From Rhexocercosporidium sp. MPI-PUGE-AT-0058 (lineage: Eukaryota; Ascomycota; Leotiomycetes; Helotiales): DNA of 64,000 nucleotides. The position numbers were made by a program, and so were the translations under genes. Every line of letters starts with the position of its first letter. Positions within the stretch are counted from its first letter, which is position 1. The stretch spans positions 496,001-560,000 of the forward strand of contig JAGTJL010000012.1 in assembly GCA_020746875.1 (NCBI GenBank), in the 5' to 3' direction. Shown one piece after another: positions 34,030 to 44,440 of this stretch. Below the pieces are notes generated by a model. That model did not search any database. It was not told the DNA's origin and saw only the letters and a program-made list of their open reading frames with translations.

Positions 34030-35430
34030 CGCAGACTGAAGAATAAGCGCCCACCTGGTTATTACCTGAACCTCGCAGCACGATATTCTTCTTCACTGAA
34101 GTTGACGACCCGATCTCCTGTCCCATCACACACCTCGTAGCCCTCGCCTCTCTGATGACGCTTTTGAAGCTCCGACTCTGATAACTCTCAGGCACGTCTT
34201 CGAGCATAAGGTCTAGGACCCGGTCTTGTGCTCGCCGCTGCGCTGGAAGCAAGAAAAGCTCAGGTCACCAATCTTTCGTCGAGATGAAGAAAGGGCTCTC
34301 CCATACTCTCAGTTCAAGAACTGCCTCAGTCGCCTCGTGCTTGCCATAGGCTTTAAGGAGAAGCTGACAGCTACTGCTTTCGATGTAGAACAGCCAACAT
34401 TGTTGATCGTAAGCTTGTCCGTGGCCTCGACGGGGAGACAGCGTCGCTAACACAGACGTTCGTGGTATGTAGGTACTGCAACCAACGCCGTTCGAGATCA
34501 GGTCATGCGACACAACCCGAACTCGGCCGTCCACAATAGGTCTTTTATCAACGAACGCGTGCGGTTTGACGTTCAGTCTGCCGTCCTTGAGCGTCCCTCT
34601 GCCGACGTATCCTTCGCATGCTGACGCATACGAGCCATATGCGCAATCCATGTGCCACGATCCACGTCTCCGATGTGGTCCTGGCCGCGCTCCCTCCCAA
34701 TTACAATATTACCGTACTTAGTTGACGGCCGGGGTATACAGAGATCAAGGGACGGACGTGGAGGCAGAATTTCGGCGGTTTACCACCGCCATCAGCAGTG
34801 CGAGGAGCCGGCGTCGAAACATAAATCTCTGAGGAATACCGGGCAGACTACTTCCGCCGCCGCCCAACAGAAGACATTGAGCGGCAGAACCGCGGACAGG
34901 AGGAGGGAGAGTACATCGAGCCCGTGGTTCAGCACCAGTTCCCTTCAAGAATGCAGCTTGTTGACCTCATCTGCCCTCGCGTCACCGATATCACCCTCCG
35001 GGACGCTGTCAACCGCCGCATGGAGACCGCTGAGCTGATGCAGGCTCCCTGCGGTTTTCGTGAGGTCGCCTCGCGCTACTGACTTCCCGTCGCCCAGCTT
35101 CCACGAGCTTTACTCAAGGAAGAGTCTCCTGAGCTTGGACCTCTGGCTCCTGTCGTTCCCCTTGTCTGCGGCAAGACGCAGTGCCTGTTCTGTATTGGAG
35201 ACGAATCGAGCAGCTACGAAGAACTAATGGGTTCTTTTTGCCGCCCTTCGAAGATGATGGATCATAAGTCATCTCAAAGGAAAAGATCCGTAGATAAGAG
35301 TGTTGTCACTCACGTGCAAGTCTCAGGGGCGTGTTCTCAAACACTTGTAGGCTTTCAAAGGCCATGTACAGACAGACAGTACACGGCATCAAGCTTCAGG
35401 AACCAAGGTTTGTGCGTTGGTTAAAATAGA
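34030..35430 (+). pseudogene. DUF3435 tyrosine-recombinase gene, decayed (second family member)
   Basis: Across shifting plus frames one can read a colinear DUF3435 protein: FFFTEVDDPISCPITHLVAL, DDAFEAPTL, LRWKQEKLRSPIFRR, LPYSQFKNCLSRL, YCFRCRTANIVD, then after a probable intron (GTAAGC...CGCTAACACAG...GTAG) TATNAVRDQVMRHNP, SFINERVRFDVQ and EEYRADYFRRRPTEDIE. It ends with a C2H2-like tail, QCLFCIGDESSSYEE and FCRPSKMMDH. At least three frameshifts and several stops break it, including one after REVASRY. DUF3435 recombinases move Starship and related elements. This copy reads rightward and is dead. It differs in sequence from the 54.9-57.5 kb copy, so it is not a recent duplicate. Confidence 0.6.
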
Positions 35431-36080
35431 CTACGTTCTATTTCCTATGTAGATCGACAAATTACCATCCCTATCTACTATTGTTTTCATTCTTTAGTGA
35501 CATTGTACATAATATAAGAGTACGGGGCCACCATGCGTGGTCCACTCAGGACAGAAGTAGATGCTTCAACGACGGTGACAGGTACTTGAGACACTCCCGA
35601 TATAGTGGTCACAGTGGCGCGCATGAGGCGAAAGTGTTTCATTTCTGCCAAATCCAGATTACCACAGCAGAGTGCATGCAGAAGCCCGTCTTTCTTCTAG
35701 CGAATTAGGTTTTCAAATCGTACACCCACACCTTTGACGGCTCTCGATAAAAGTCACAGGCAGCCATGCACGGTCCCAGCAGAAGCCAAATTTTCGACTC
35801 GTACTGCAAACGCCATTCCCCACCACGGCATGTATTGCTTGTGCAAAAAGGCCCGTATTTGCCCAAGGGGCCGAGGGGGAACAACATCCTAGGCAATACA
35901 CAACTTTGTGCGGTAAGTTAGGGAGTTTTGGCGAGTGCCAGGTCATCGAGCTGCGTTTTTACAACTTGAGTATGAGGCATGGAATAATGTACAGTACAGT
36001 AACGTCTGTCCCTGCGTCCAGAGACGCACCCTGTCACGAGACGAATCTATACTTTTAGAATCACAATTTTTTTTTTTTGG
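35431..36080. other. no supported gene
   Basis: Mixed-composition sequence between the DUF3435 remnant and the repeat next to the HeLo gene. No domain or RNA gene seen. Confidence 0.4.
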
Positions 36081-36082
36081 CA

Positions 36083-36346
36083 AATCTGCGAAATCTGAGG
36101 GGTAGAACTCTGAGACGTCGTAAAAGTCGAACTTTGTAGCAGCGACGGGACTTGGGCTTGGAAGAGCAATGTCTCCCGCCGGCGGAAGATCAACCCGAGG
36201 AAGTGTAGTTGCTAAATCTGAGAAAACTGAGGGGTGAAACCCTGAGAGGTCGTAGAAGTCGAACTCTGTGGCAGCGACGGAACTTGGGTTTGGAAGAGCA
36301 ATGTCTCCCGCCGGCGGAAGATCAACCCGAGGAAGTGTGGATGGGG
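36083..36346 (-). repeat. 132-bp tandem duplication (two units) just 3' of the HeLo gene
   Basis: GGAAGAGCAATGTCTCCCGC recurs 132 bp apart. Because 132 is a multiple of 3, the minus strand keeps a frame through both units (DLPPAGDIALP...FDFYD twice, 44 residues each). The frame has no good start and overlaps the end of the HeLo gene in another frame. Whether it is translated is unknown. Confidence 0.8.
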
Positions 36347-36426
36347 CGAGGCATACTTTATTCTTGGGCGAGAAGGAGTCAGAAGACAAAGCCCCAATCG
36401 CCTGTTGACAATTGTAAAAGATATGC

Positions 36427-37266
36427 TTAATCCCAGAAGTCCTTGCCACCATACTTGTTCCCGATCAGAGCCTTCCCACCCACCGCCACCTCGATGCCAT
36501 CATAATTGTGAGATCCCCCAATCGCACCCATAATCCAGTCACTACTATATGCATCCCCCGTATGGGCTTGTCCTTTGATGCTAATGTTCGAGTACTGATG
36601 CCCTCTAATGACTTCCTTGACCGTATTTTGGAGTAGGGTGTCGACATCTGTGGCTGCATCCTCGATTAGCTTAAGAGACTGCTTGTCACCAATCTCTGCT
36701 GCTTCTTGTTGGACAAGTGTGGTTTGGGCCTGAGGTGCGGAGAATAGTTTTTCGATCTCGTCGAGAAGTGAGACGATCTGTTCGAGAAGGTCTTTCAGAG
36801 TGGACTTGTGATAAAGAGCCCAGCTAGTAAGCTGTAAGAATCGACCTTTCTTTTGGCGCTGTGTGGCCAAGCTTTTCATCTTGTTGTCCAGCACGACCAT
36901 CTTCGGATCCACATCGCCTGTCAAATACGCTGAGAGATCCTCGCTACCCTTCGCAGTCAACTTATACTTTTTGGAGATGCTCTCAGTGTCCGCGAAAAGC
37001 ACAAGAATTTGGAGCAATGCATCCTTTGCAAGTTGGATCTCGGCTGCGGTAGCATTTTGCCTGCCTAGTTGAGGATCGTCGTAGATGTTGACAGACTCGC
37101 CCCATCGTGTAAGACGGAGTCTCGCGCAGTTGAGAGCAAGCTGGCTGGTCTCGAAATCTCGACCGAAGTGGCGGCCAAACTGGACGTACTCGAAGCAGTC
37201 AACACAAGCAGTGAAAGCAGATGCAATGCCAATAGCACCGGCGACAATGCCGAACGGCTCCGCCAT
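36427..37266 (-). CDS. HET-S-like HeLo-domain protein with C-terminal HRAM amyloid repeats
   Basis: Single-exon gene of 279 aa. The ATG at 37266 is chosen because MAEPFGIVAGAIGIASAF is the hallmark HeLo start; an upstream in-frame extension lacks any such character. Residues 1 to about 220 form the HeLo domain (DCFEYVQFGRHFGRDFE, LTRWGESVNIYDDP, TSWALYH). Residues about 222-279 hold two related 21-residue motifs, GHQYSNISIKGQAHTGDAYS and NYDGIEVAVGGKALIGNKYG, ending GGKDFWD as in Podospora HET-S. In that system the C-terminal region folds into a beta-solenoid amyloid and the HeLo helix inserts into membranes. The gene is divergent from the NLR at 37,541, whose N-terminus carries the same motif. 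The frame is intact. Position 33 is His. Confidence 0.9.
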   Translation of the reverse strand: MAEPFGIVAGAIGIASAFTACVDCFEYVQFGRHFGRDFETSQLALNCARLRLTRWGESVNIYDDPQLGRQNATAAEIQLAKDALLQILVLFADTESISKKYKLTAKGSEDLSAYLTGDVDPKMVVLDNKMKSLATQRQKKGRFLQLTSWALYHKSTLKDLLEQIVSLLDEIEKLFSAPQAQTTLVQQEAAEIGDKQSLKLIEDAATDVDTLLQNTVKEVIRGHQYSNISIKGQAHTGDAYSSDWIMGAIGGSHNYDGIEVAVGGKALIGNKYGGKDFWD

Positions 37267-37540
37267 TGTCAAGAGAAATGATAATGCAAGAGACACATTG
37301 GAGGTTGATGGATAGAGTAGGTGGGAAGTCCTCACCTGGGCTTCAGCCGCAGCCTCATGACACTAGGCCAATGCCACCCCTATAGTTACAGGGCGAATGA
37401 GGACTGCCTTTCAATATCAACAACGAGATCGTGCCAGCACCGACTAACAATATGAAGCAGAGGCTTTGCACTTCATAATTCAGTGCCCTAGCTGGCGCCT
37501 TCTCCACTTTTGCGGCAGCTAGCTCGCACGGTCGATCGCG
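37267..37540. promoter_or_regulatory. shared divergent promoter of the HeLo/NLR pair
   Basis: 274 bp separate the two ATGs on opposite strands. Control elements of both genes must lie here or overlap the coding ends. No individual site is claimed. Confidence 0.5.
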
Positions 37541-40500
37541 ATGTCATTTCCCGAGCAGCTAGGCGGGCTACCGTCCCTTCACGGCAATCAGTATCATCAC
37601 ATTCAAGTCCGCGGAAGCGCCACAGCCCAACTTGGAAACACATATCATTTCAGTCAGTTCCTTGCAGATACGAAAGTAGACTGTTATCAGCGAAACTGAC
37701 AAGCGACAGGCCAAGAGGATCCCCTCAACCTCCTCCCGTTTGCAACGAATGCGCCATTCAACTCCTACAACCGCCAACACGAACCTGCCTGCCTCCCTGA
37801 CACGCGCGTCGACCTTCTACAAAGGATATATGACTGGGCTGATGAAACAGATGGACGAGATGAGCGATGCATCTTCTGGCTGAACGGCCTGGCTGGGACG
37901 GGAAAGTCAACAGTCTCCTGTACCGTCGCCCGCAGATACGATAAGCAGAAGCGTCTTGGAGCCAGCTTCTTTTTCTCAAAGGGTGGCGGAGATGTGAGCC
38001 ATGCCGGCAAGTTCTTTACAAGTCTAGCGGTGCAGCTCGCCTTCAATGTGCCATCTCTTCGACAGTATATCGGTGATGCCGTTACAAAGCGGAGTGATAT
38101 TGCGAGCCTATCCCTCTCGGAGCAGTGGCATCGGCTTGTTCTCAGTCCACTATCGAATCTACAGCGCGAATCACATCGGTCTTACATTCTTATCGTTGAC
38201 GCACTTGATGAGTGTGAGGATGATAAAGATGTCCGGACTATTCTACAGCTCTTAGCTGAAGCTCGATCACTGAAAACGGTACGACTTCGAGTCTTTCTTA
38301 CCAGCAGACCCGAAGTTCCTATCCGGCATGGCATACAACGTATCCCACAAGCCGAGCACCAGGACTTCGTACTCCAAAATATACCGCCGGCGATTGTAAA
38401 TCATGATATCTTTCTATTCTTAGAATACAATCTAAGGATGATCGGACAGGAGTTGAGTCTTGGAGCAGACTGGCCAGGCGAAGTGGTTCTGAGACAGTTG
38501 GTTCCATACGCTTGTGGCCTCTTCATTTGGGCGGCAACAGCATGTCGCTTCATCCGTGATGGGAACCAACTCGCACGCAAGAGACTGGATAAAATCCTCA
38601 AGGGCAGCAGCAGCGCTATTACCGCACCAGAGCAGCACCTCGACGAGATCTACCTTGCTGTCCTCAAGCACTCAATCTCCTCGGAATTCTCGGATGAAGA
38701 GAAAGAAGAGGTATGCGACATGTTAAAGCATACGCTTGGAAGTCTAGTGGTCTTGCTCTCACCTCTTTCTACCTCTTCATTGAGCAAGCTTTTGCAGCTT
38801 CGAAGGGAAGATGTCGACTCGATATTTAACGACTTTCATGCCATCCTTGATATTCCAGATAACCCGACTCGCCAACTTCGCCTACACCACCCTTCATTTC
38901 GCGACTTCCTCTTCAATAAAGATCGATGTGGGCATTTCTGGGTAGATGATAAGAAGGCACATAATATATTAGCTGTTTGCTGTATACAGCTGATGTCCCA
39001 AGCCCTCAAAAAGGATATTTGCGAATTGCATGCTCCTGATTATCAGGCCGCCCAAGTTGAAAGCACTCGTGTTCAGAAATACCTTCCGCCTGAAGTTCAA
39101 TACGCATGCCTCTATTGGGTTCAGCATCTGCGAAAGAGTGGTTATCAGGCTTGCGACGGCGAGGAAGCTCACCGGTTTCTGCAGACTTATCTACTACACT
39201 GGCTTGAGGCGCTTGGGTGGATAGGCAAGACGTCAGAAGGGATTCAAGCAATATTGTCTTTAGAGGCTCACGTTCCGGTAAGCTATGTAATTATTGTTTA
39301 TAGGAGTCTAACGAACTTGTCCTTAGGTTAATGAAAGCCCCAATTTACACGCATTTATCTATGATGCAAAGCGATTTGCCTTATACAACCGATTAGTTAT
39401 TAAACAGACGCCCCTTCAATTATACGGTTCAGCCCTTATCTTCGCCCCGGAGAAGAGTATTATCCGAGAAACTTTTGAGAAGTATATCCCAGCTTGGATC
39501 CAAAGAAAGCCTAAAGGTCAAGCGCACTGGAGTGCGGCGCTGCAGACGCTCGAGGGCCACTCGAATGGGGTCAGTTCAGTCGCCTTCTCGCCCGACGGCA
39601 CACAGGTCGCCTCGGGCTCGTACGATACGACGGTGTGGCTCTGGGACGCGGCAACTGGAGCGCCGCTGCAGACGCTCAAAGGCCACTCGAGTGGGGTCAG
39701 GTCAGTCGCCTTCTCGCCCGACGGCACACAGATCGCTTCGGGCTCGGACGATACGACGGTGCGGCTCTGGGACACGGCAACTGGAGCGCCGCTGCAGACG
39801 CTCAAAGGCCACTCGAATACAGTCTACTCAATCGCCTTCTCGCCCGACGGCACACAGATCGCTTCGGGCTCGGGAGATCATACAGTGCGGCTTTGGGACA
39901 CGGCAACTGGAGCGCCGCTGCAGATGCTCCAAGGCCACTCAAATGCAATCTTCTCAATCGCCTTTTCGCCCGACGGCACACAGATCGTCTCGGGCTCGTA
40001 CGATACGACGGTGCGGCTCTGGGACGCGGCAACTGGAGCGCCGCTGCAGACGCTCCAAGGCCACTCGAATACAGTCTACTCAATCGCCTTCTCGCCCGAC
40101 GGCACACAGATCGTCTCGGGCTCGTACGATACGACGGTGCGGCTCTGGGACGCGGCAACTGGAGCGCCGCTGCAGACGCTCAAAGGCCACTCGAGTGGGG
40201 TCAGGTCAGTCGCCTTCTCGCCCGACGGCACACAGATCGCTTCGGGCTCGGACGATACGACGGTGCGGCTCTGGGACACGGCAACTGGAGCGCCGCTGCA
40301 GACGCTCAAAGGCCACTCGAATACAGTCTACTCAATCGCCTTCTCGCCCGACGGCACACAGATCGCTTCGGGCTCGGGAGATCATACAGTGCGGCTCTGG
40401 GACACGGCAACTAGAGCGCCGCTGCAGACGCTCGAAGGCCACTCGAGTACAGTTTACTCAATCGCCTTCTCGCCCGACGGCACACAGATCGCTTCGGGCT

Positions 40501-41045
40501 CGGGAGATCATACAGTACGGCTCTGGGACACGGCAACTGGAGCGCCGCTGCAGACGCTCCAAGGCCACTCGAGTACAGTCAGTTCAGTCACTTTTTCGCC
40601 CGACGGCACACAGATCGCTTCGGGCTCGTGGGATCATACAGTACGGCTCTGGGACACGGCAACTGGAGCGCCGCTGCAGACGCTCCAAGGCCATTCGAGT
40701 GAGGTCGTGTCAGTCGCCTTTTCGTCCGACGGCACACATATCGCTTCGGGCTCGTACTATACGACGGTGCGGCTCTGGGACGCGGCAACTGGAGCACCGC
40801 TGCAGACGCTCGAGGGCCACTCGGACCCGGTCGACTCAGTCGCGTTCTCGCGCGACGGCACGCAGCTACCAGCTTTACGGGTAGTGAATTATTGGCTAGT
40901 GGAAGGCAGTATGAATATTCTTTGGCTACCTACTGATTATCGACCTACTTGTGAAGCTGTCTGGGGCAGGATTGTCGTTTTGGGACATGCGTCAGGGAGA
41001 ATATCATTTCTTCAGATTCAACAAGGGCTGAAGCTAATTACATAA
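37541..41045 (+). CDS. NACHT-WD40 NLR with N-terminal HRAM motif (NWD2-like)
   Basis: Exons 37,541-37,652, 37,704-39,277 and 39,327-41,045 give 1134 aa. The first intron has a second acceptor six bases later; the second intron is 49 nt with CTAAC. Exon 1 is a mini-exon of 37 codons whose content is the amyloid motif, GNQYHHIQVRGSATAQLGNT, matching the two repeats of the divergent HeLo protein. The NACHT domain has FWLNGLAGTGKST (Walker A) and LIVDALDEC (Walker B). The winged-helix/superhelical region is followed by about ten 42-residue WD40 units and a terminal degenerate unit ending ILWLPTDYRPTC. In the known HET-S/NWD2 system, ligand-induced NLR assembly templates the amyloid fold of the HeLo partner. 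The frame is fully open. Its 3' flank resembles that of the HNWD gene. Confidence 0.88.
39538..40870 (+). repeat. 126-bp WD40-coding tandem array (about 10 units)
   Basis: Units of 126 bp each encode one WD40 blade (GHS...AFSPDGTQ...TVRLWD). Two adjacent units near 39,660-39,910 recur almost identically at 40,170-40,420, showing segmental duplication inside the array. Residue changes cluster at a few columns: two to four residues after GHS, the residue after SGS, and Ala/Thr after LWD. The rest, including silent sites, stays near-identical. Confidence 0.9.
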
Positions 41046-41344
41046 AAGTAGTTTGTTGCAGTGAATATTATGAACCTTTTAATATAATATCTCTTTTCTT
41101 TTCCATCTCTATTTCATAGAGGGTCCTAAAGGAGCCTGCAACTTTATAGTAGTTTAATGCTTATTACTATCTTCCAGAATCTTCTAGAATAAGTTAGTCA
41201 TGTAAGTTAACTAACTTATATATTTGGCAAATGATCAGTTGGCTTGTGTGGTAATAATCATACATTACGCCATGCGGGGCCGCTCGCGCTAACCACAGAT
41301 GGGGTCGCTTGATTCAAGGTACGAAAGGTACGAAAGTACCTTAC

Positions 41345-41507
41345 GTACGAAAGGGGGGTTTGCAGTGGGTCTCGTCCACCCCACGTATTTTGCCTTAACA
41401 TTTGAGGAAATCTATGGAGAACTCCAGAATTTTCAGACTTTTGATTGGAGGAACAACCTTGCTGCCTTACAAGGGTGGACGAGACCCACTATCAACCCCC
41501 TTTCGTC
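41345..41507. mobile_element. MITE, palindromic family copy 1 (163 bp)
   Basis: Terminal inverted repeats of about 35 bp (GTACGAAAGGGGGG...GTGGGTCTCGTCCACCC and its complement) surround a TGATTGGA...TGCCTTACAAGG core. Related copies, the second in reverse orientation, lie at 52,843 and 54,387. Confidence 0.8.
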
Positions 41508-41640
41508 GAAAGTACCGACGCAGGCGGCGATCTAGCATGAATTTGCATGCCGTAGCAGCCACAAGGCTGATAACAATTTCCAGCTTATTAGTAAGGCTTT
41601 AAAGCTTAGATACGACCTTTTATATATGTCAGGGGTATTA
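41508..41640 (-). repeat. partial copy of repeat C/A following the NWD2-like gene
   Basis: GAAAGTACCGACGCAGGCGG... and AGTAAGGCTTTAAAGCTTAG parallel 30,140-30,245 after the HNWD gene. Both NLR genes therefore end in related flanks. Confidence 0.6.
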
Positions 41641-42470
41641 AAAGCTAGATAATCGAGCTACATGGGTGCTCCCCTGCGGCTCACACGATGCCTTCGAAAC
41701 ACATTAGAGTGTTTGGATTTAATTAAGCGTTGGAAATAGTGGTTAGTAAGCATTATGCTCAGATTGAACTATTGGAAAATACGTAAAGAACTAAAAGTAT
41801 AGGAGTAGACTGTTTTATAAATAAATAGACAGTTTAAATGTATTGTAACGCTGACAGTTACACGGCAACTACTGTCGTTGCCTAAGTAGTAGTCGTCGCG
41901 AAGCCGCTACGTCACATGACCGAGGAACGTCCCTTGGGCATGTGACTTATGACATTTTACTACGGCGCAGCCGTAGTCCTTATAGATACTTATAATAATC
42001 ATTTTTCCCGTATTTCGTCAACTACTCCTTGTTCGTGTCTAGCTCCTTGTTATTCTAATTCATATCCTTATCCTTGCTCTTATACGTATTAAACTATATT
42101 ATTGAAAACACACTTACCACTCATCATCCTTTTATGTCCTCTTATTTAGGTGAGATACCATCTTCTAGCGCCAAAAAACATTAGCTTGATCTTCGCACCC
42201 TAAGACAAATACAAAGCACTACTTAGGGCTGATCTGGACATATCCTTCCTAAGTAGATTCTCTTTCCGTCTCCTTAATATGAGATATGTTAGGAGAATAG
42301 GATGGCAGAACCACTTGACATTAAAATGCACTATATTCGCCTACTTATTATTAATTAATCTTTTCCTTAAAGTTGTAATGATTACATGTCTAGATGACAA
42401 CGTTAAGCTAACTTTATTAAGATAAGAGCACATGTCCGCAAGAAGTATTTGATGTAGATAATTGCCTTTG
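41641..42470. other. repeat-like, gene-free stretch
   Basis: It contains a GGGTGCTCCCCTGCGGCTCA piece of repeat B (reverse) near 41,665. A TGTAACGCTGAC start at 41,844 could be a degraded LTR, but no matching end or target duplication was found. No gene. Confidence 0.4.
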
Positions 42471-42903
42471 TGTCACGGTCCGTGTATTTACTCGGTGTAG
42501 ATACGGTGGGTTGTGTTGATCTCAATGATCGAGAAGTAGGTGTATCACGTACGGTGGAATAGACAATGACTAGTATGGTTGAGATACTATTTTCAGTTGA
42601 GCACGAAGCTCCTATCTAATGGCAGACATGCCAGTCTTATATAGAACCTTCGTTCTCTTTTGGATCCCCTGGATCCCCTGAGATGTTGGATCCTTGGATC
42701 CCTGGATCCCTTCTGCTGTCGAGGGATCCACGGATCCAGGGATCCATCACGTGACCTGCTGCCTACCGTGATCTAGATCCTTTATCACGTGACTCCGTAA
42801 CCCCGTGACCCCTTCCCAGGCTCTGGCTCTTACAACCCGTCCAGGCTGCCGAGCCCCCAGGGTTGAGACGCACGTGATACCCCTCCTGAGTATGTCCGTA
42901 ACA
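42471..42903. mobile_element. solo LTR (433 bp) with 5-bp target duplication
   Basis: It starts TGTCACGG and ends CCGTAACA (near-inverted tips) and is flanked on both sides by CTTTG (42,466-42,470 and 42,904-42,908). No internal retrotransposon sequence remains, so it is the product of LTR-LTR recombination. Confidence 0.85.
42661..42746. repeat. cluster of eight GGATCC palindromes inside the solo LTR
   Basis: Eight GGATCC hexamers occur within 86 bp, in short blocks such as GGATCCCCT and GGATCCCTGG. It could be an expansion within the LTR. Confidence 0.85.
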
Positions 42904-43281
42904 CTTTGGGTATGTATAGAGAGATTTTCGGACCAATGTGTAATACAAAAGTCTCTGTCGTCTCGAGAGGAGGCAGATTTCAGATTTTTGAAAATTCCGA
43001 ATTCCAAATCTTAGCTAATATTTATCTCGGTATTGATCTTCTCGGGTAGCGGGCGCTGGCTGTTGCCAGATGTATTGAAAATCGACGAATTTGCAAAACC
43101 GTGACTGGAGAGCTGCTTCACGTCTAATAAAATCCTGGCAAATTCTAATTGCTTAGACCGGAGTGAGATTCTAGTGGCGTATTTGGTATTTGCCTTGATA
43201 GACAAAGATTTGCTGCTCTTCTTGGTTCAGTGGAATACCTTCCGATGACATGTACATAAACTTGTCATTACAAAGTCGCGA

Positions 43282-44440
43282 CTAACTATCGCGAATGCTA
43301 TCTCTACGACACAAACAAAGTGCTACATGCCGCTTGCCTATAGCTAGATTTGTGTCTGAATGTTTCGGTATTATATAGCAACTCAAAGCTATAATATGTG
43401 GATCGTGAACTGTAGAGTGATTCCCAGAGTGAACCCCACGGATGTGGCAGCCTTGGGGAACCTTGATCCCTTCCGTTGATGCTTCACTTGCCGGTATAAG
43501 TTTAAGTGAAATATGTAATCCTTTGTTCGTTATCGAATAAGGACGAGTCAATTTGGATAAATCGGTTCTGATATCGCCTAAACTTTGGAAAAGTGCGGGA
43601 AATGGTGCGAGTAATCCCTAAATAGTACCAGGGATAAGGTCTTGTCTGAGCCACGTAAAAATCGAGTCGTCGTCGTCCAATTTCATGATTTCAAGTTGGA
43701 GTCGAACGAAAGCTTTATTGCCTTCACTATATAATAAAGGCATATGTACTCCGAAAAGGCCCATTAGATAGTAAGCTGTGTCTTCGATCCTCGTAGTCTC
43801 TCGTCTTGAAGCCCAAGAAAACTTTTGCGCAACGCTTGCTTTATCAAAATTATATAAGTATGGTATACCGCTGTTTGTAATAGAGGATATTGTCCTCTCG
43901 AAACTATGTTTCGTCCTGATTTCGACCCAGTTATGGTTGAAGAAGATGACCGTTTCTGGAGCGAGAAGTTCTTGAAGAGTCCATCCTCTGGTGAACCACT
44001 TGCTTCTGTAGAAGGCAGAGCCCTGTCTATCGTGGTCATCTTCTTTAGTAACATCGGCAAGATATGCGTAATATATTTGAGCGTCTTTGTATTATTAAAA
44101 CATAGAGTTGATAGCTTCTGTTAGCTTTGCGCTGCTTGTTTTGTCGATGTAGCAAGAGTCGATCCACTGACATTAGTTAGATGAGTCATCCTTAATGTAT
44201 ACGCCATTTAATAAATATAGGCTTGATTGAACGTACGGCCTAGTCCTAGCACTCCTTCTTCGCCAGCGCACAGTAGCCCACAATCTTCGCCTACTCCGCC
44301 ATCGAAGGTCCCCTCCCTTGCAGCAAGTCCTGGAATGTGACTTTACTGGCACCCCATCGGTGGGAAAGGATAGCATAATATGGAATCTCGCTCTCAGAGA
44401 ATTCGTGGAGCGTTAACGTTTTGGTATTGAGCAAGCGCAT
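43282..44440 (-). pseudogene. HET-domain gene with RIP-like nonsense changes
   Basis: The ATG at 44440 gives MRLLNTKTLTLHEFSES and YAILSHRWGASKVTF. After a likely intron (GTACGT...CTAACTAATGTCAG) a frame continues WIDSCYIDKTSSAKLTEAIN. Further on are RGWTLQELLAPETV, SVAQKFSWASRRETTR, AYYLMGLFGVHMPLLYSEGN and a C-terminal region (RPYSITNKGLHISL). Stops occur where conserved codons are expected. Most telling, the normal Phe-Gln-Trp-Tyr after INSM reads F-stop-stop-Y, as CAA-to-TAA plus TGG-to-TAA would give. At least one frameshift is also present. It belongs to the heterokaryon-incompatibility family, no longer functional. Confidence 0.75.

Noticed and set aside
33839..34252. Minus-strand 137-aa frame
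   Set aside because: Overlaps the decayed DUF3435 gene on the other strand and shows no protein features of its own.
35943..36452. 169-aa minus-strand frame as a gene
   Set aside because: No good start; it overlaps the HeLo gene in another frame and is open because of the in-frame 132-bp duplication. Kept only as a repeat.
39475..40884. Long open frame rich in Arg/Ser (SKATR, SPSRPTAHRS repeats) and a similar one at 39,635-40,414
   Set aside because: Out-of-frame reading of the WD40 tandem array; it stays open only because the 126-bp unit repeats in frame.
41844..42111. Second LTR (TGTAAC...AACA)
   Set aside because: The ends are suggestive, but no target duplication or partner copy is visible.
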